Source of the DNA: a virus
Length of the DNA stretch: 64,000 nucleotides
Strand: one strand, 5' to 3'
Virus record (IMG/VR): IMGVR_UViG_3300042007_000202
Span: 1-64,000 of that record
A model generated the notes under the pieces. The model worked only from the letters and a program-made list of their open reading frames with translations, was not told the origin of the DNA and did no database searches. The position numbers and the translations under genes were made by a program. This document shows, piece by piece, positions 63,387-64,000 of this stretch (position 1 is its first letter; each line of letters opens with the position of its first letter).

Positions 63387-63397
63387 TACGCGCGCCG

Positions 63398-64000
63398 TTA
63401 CCGCCCGCCGCCTGGCAGTCCCGGCCCGCTGCGCCCGAGCGGGATCGAGCCGAACCCGCCGCGCTGCCCTGCCTGCTGGGCGGCCTGGGCGATGCTGACC
63501 TGGGAGGCGTTGCCGATGTGCTGGCTGGCGCCGGGGATCTTGAGCAGTCCGTAGGCGAGGTACGTGCTGGCGTCGATGCGGCCCGGCGAGTCGGTGTGGT
63601 CCGGCTGCCACGTGGCCCACTCCTCCTCCATCTCCGGCAGGTACGCCGTGGTGCGGATCCGGTCCTCCAGCCACTGCTGGGCGATGGGCTCCGCCCGCAG
63701 GTGCTTCCCCGTCTTCGCGGTGACGGGCTGGATGTACGGCTTGAGGGCGCCCTTGGGGATGGCGCCTTCCTTCTGGAGGGCTTCCCACGCGGTGGCGATG
63801 GCCAGGTTGACCATGTCGCCTCCGTAGTTGCGTTCTACGAGGATGACCGTCGCGCCGATCTCGAACGCCAGCAGGCATGCCCGCCGCGACCACTGCGCGG
63901 ACGAGCACGGGCGGGAGCGGTCGTGGGTGATGTAGAGCCGCTGGTCTGTGCCCCGGAACCCGCCGATGATCCCGGCGACGTCCCGGCCGCCGCCGGACGG
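63398..64000 (-). CDS. terL: Large terminase subunit, C-terminal part (cut by the window edge)
   Basis: 200 aa visible; the start lies beyond 64000. GRDVAGIIGGFRGTDQRLYI, then ITHDRS, VILVERNYGGDMVNLAI, KTGKHLRAEPIAQQW and SPGRIDASTYLAYG are the landmarks of the RNase H-like nuclease domain that cuts packaged DNA. The acidic residues Glu (VERN) and Asp (SPGRIDA) are kept. The C-terminus is Gly/Gln-rich. Head genes follow it in the minus-strand direction. Confidence 0.9.
   Translation of the reverse strand, partial: PSGGGRDVAGIIGGFRGTDQRLYITHDRSRPCSSAQWSRRACLLAFEIGATVILVERNYGGDMVNLAIATAWEALQKEGAIPKGALKPYIQPVTAKTGKHLRAEPIAQQWLEDRIRTTAYLPEMEEEWATWQPDHTDSPGRIDASTYLAYGLLKIPGASQHIGNASQVSIAQAAQQAGQRGGFGSIPLGRSGPGLPGGGR

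Larger units (their letters stand above)
62816..63397. other. 580-bp gene-free region with hairpin array next to the terminase
   Basis: No convincing gene on either strand. It holds three perfect hairpins: 62983-63023 (13 bp), 63031-63069 (11 bp) and 63163-63198 (12 bp). Also present are the shared 20-mer at 62962-62981, a minus-strand promoter-like site at 63259-63296 and a half-site at 63371-63386. Candidate packaging (pac/cos) or control region. Confidence 0.6.

Noticed and set aside
1-64000. tRNA, rRNA or insertion sequence genes
   Set aside because: No cloverleaf, rRNA-like or transposase sequence was recognised by reading both strands.

Overview
This is a high-GC (about 70%) window that reads as part of a temperate siphovirus (tailed phage or prophage) of Streptomyces or a close actinobacterial relative. 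The evidence is codon use, GTG/ATG starts with GGAGG-type ribosome sites, a terminase-portal-protease/MuF-capsid-tape-measure-minor-tail series, a tyrosine integrase, a LysM amidase endolysin and many small anonymous genes. The phage genome runs past the right edge, because the large terminase gene is cut at 64000. The left edge may also be internal.

Layout. (1) 141-10265, plus strand: about 22 small, tightly packed non-structural genes, including an HU-family DNA-binding protein, a possible ParB-like protein, a Cys-rich conserved protein and a pair of tandem paralogues. It ends at a perfect hairpin at 10280-10321 where it meets the minus-strand genes. (2) 10334-12533, minus: lysis cassette of endolysin, r1t-like holin, a large duplicated membrane protein and a one-span membrane protein. 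(3) 13023-26720, mostly minus: host-recognition and minor tail proteins, tape measure and tail assembly chaperones, interrupted by plus-strand genes at 13023 and 24660-25659. (4) 26830-39619, minus: a gp10-like tail-completion protein, a small HhH protein, the integrase, then an anonymous accessory block of about 17 genes and two lipoproteins. (5) 39768-49824, minus: neck/connector proteins, a 1050-aa repeat fibre, an Fn3 protein, the major tail protein with PKD-like domains and the major capsid protein. (6) 50057-52015, plus: a small operon of five anonymous genes. (7) 52122-64000, minus: small genes, a giant MuF/protease/Nudix head protein, portal, a membrane protein, a possible toxin-antitoxin-like protein, a 580-bp gene-free region with three strong hairpins, and the C-terminal part of the large terminase.

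Three repeat systems tie the window together. First, a recurrent promoter-operator (-35 TTTGCR, 18-bp spacer, -10 TARNNT-like) is flanked by inverted half-sites of the form GTGACACGAGATT. Several copies are followed by a 5' leader hairpin. It stands before non-structural operons on both strands and never before a virion operon. Second, a 12-bp near-palindrome, ATCCACGCAGAT (ATCYRCGYRGAT), lies at many gene junctions, often joined to the stop codon as TGATCCACGCAGAT and usually oriented with transcription. This is the layout of mycobacteriophage stoperators. Third, a family of GC-only palindromes built on CCGCCCGGCCGGGCGG lies between genes and, in at least five cases, inside open reading frames as Gly/Arg/Pro/Ala inserts. 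No repressor gene is recognised here, so it is probably outside the window or unlike known ones.

The oddest single gene is the 1190-aa head protein at 53432-57004. It carries a MuF domain, an actinophage capsid protease and a perfect Nudix box placed between the two conserved parts of the protease. No sequence search could be run. All family calls come from reading motifs.
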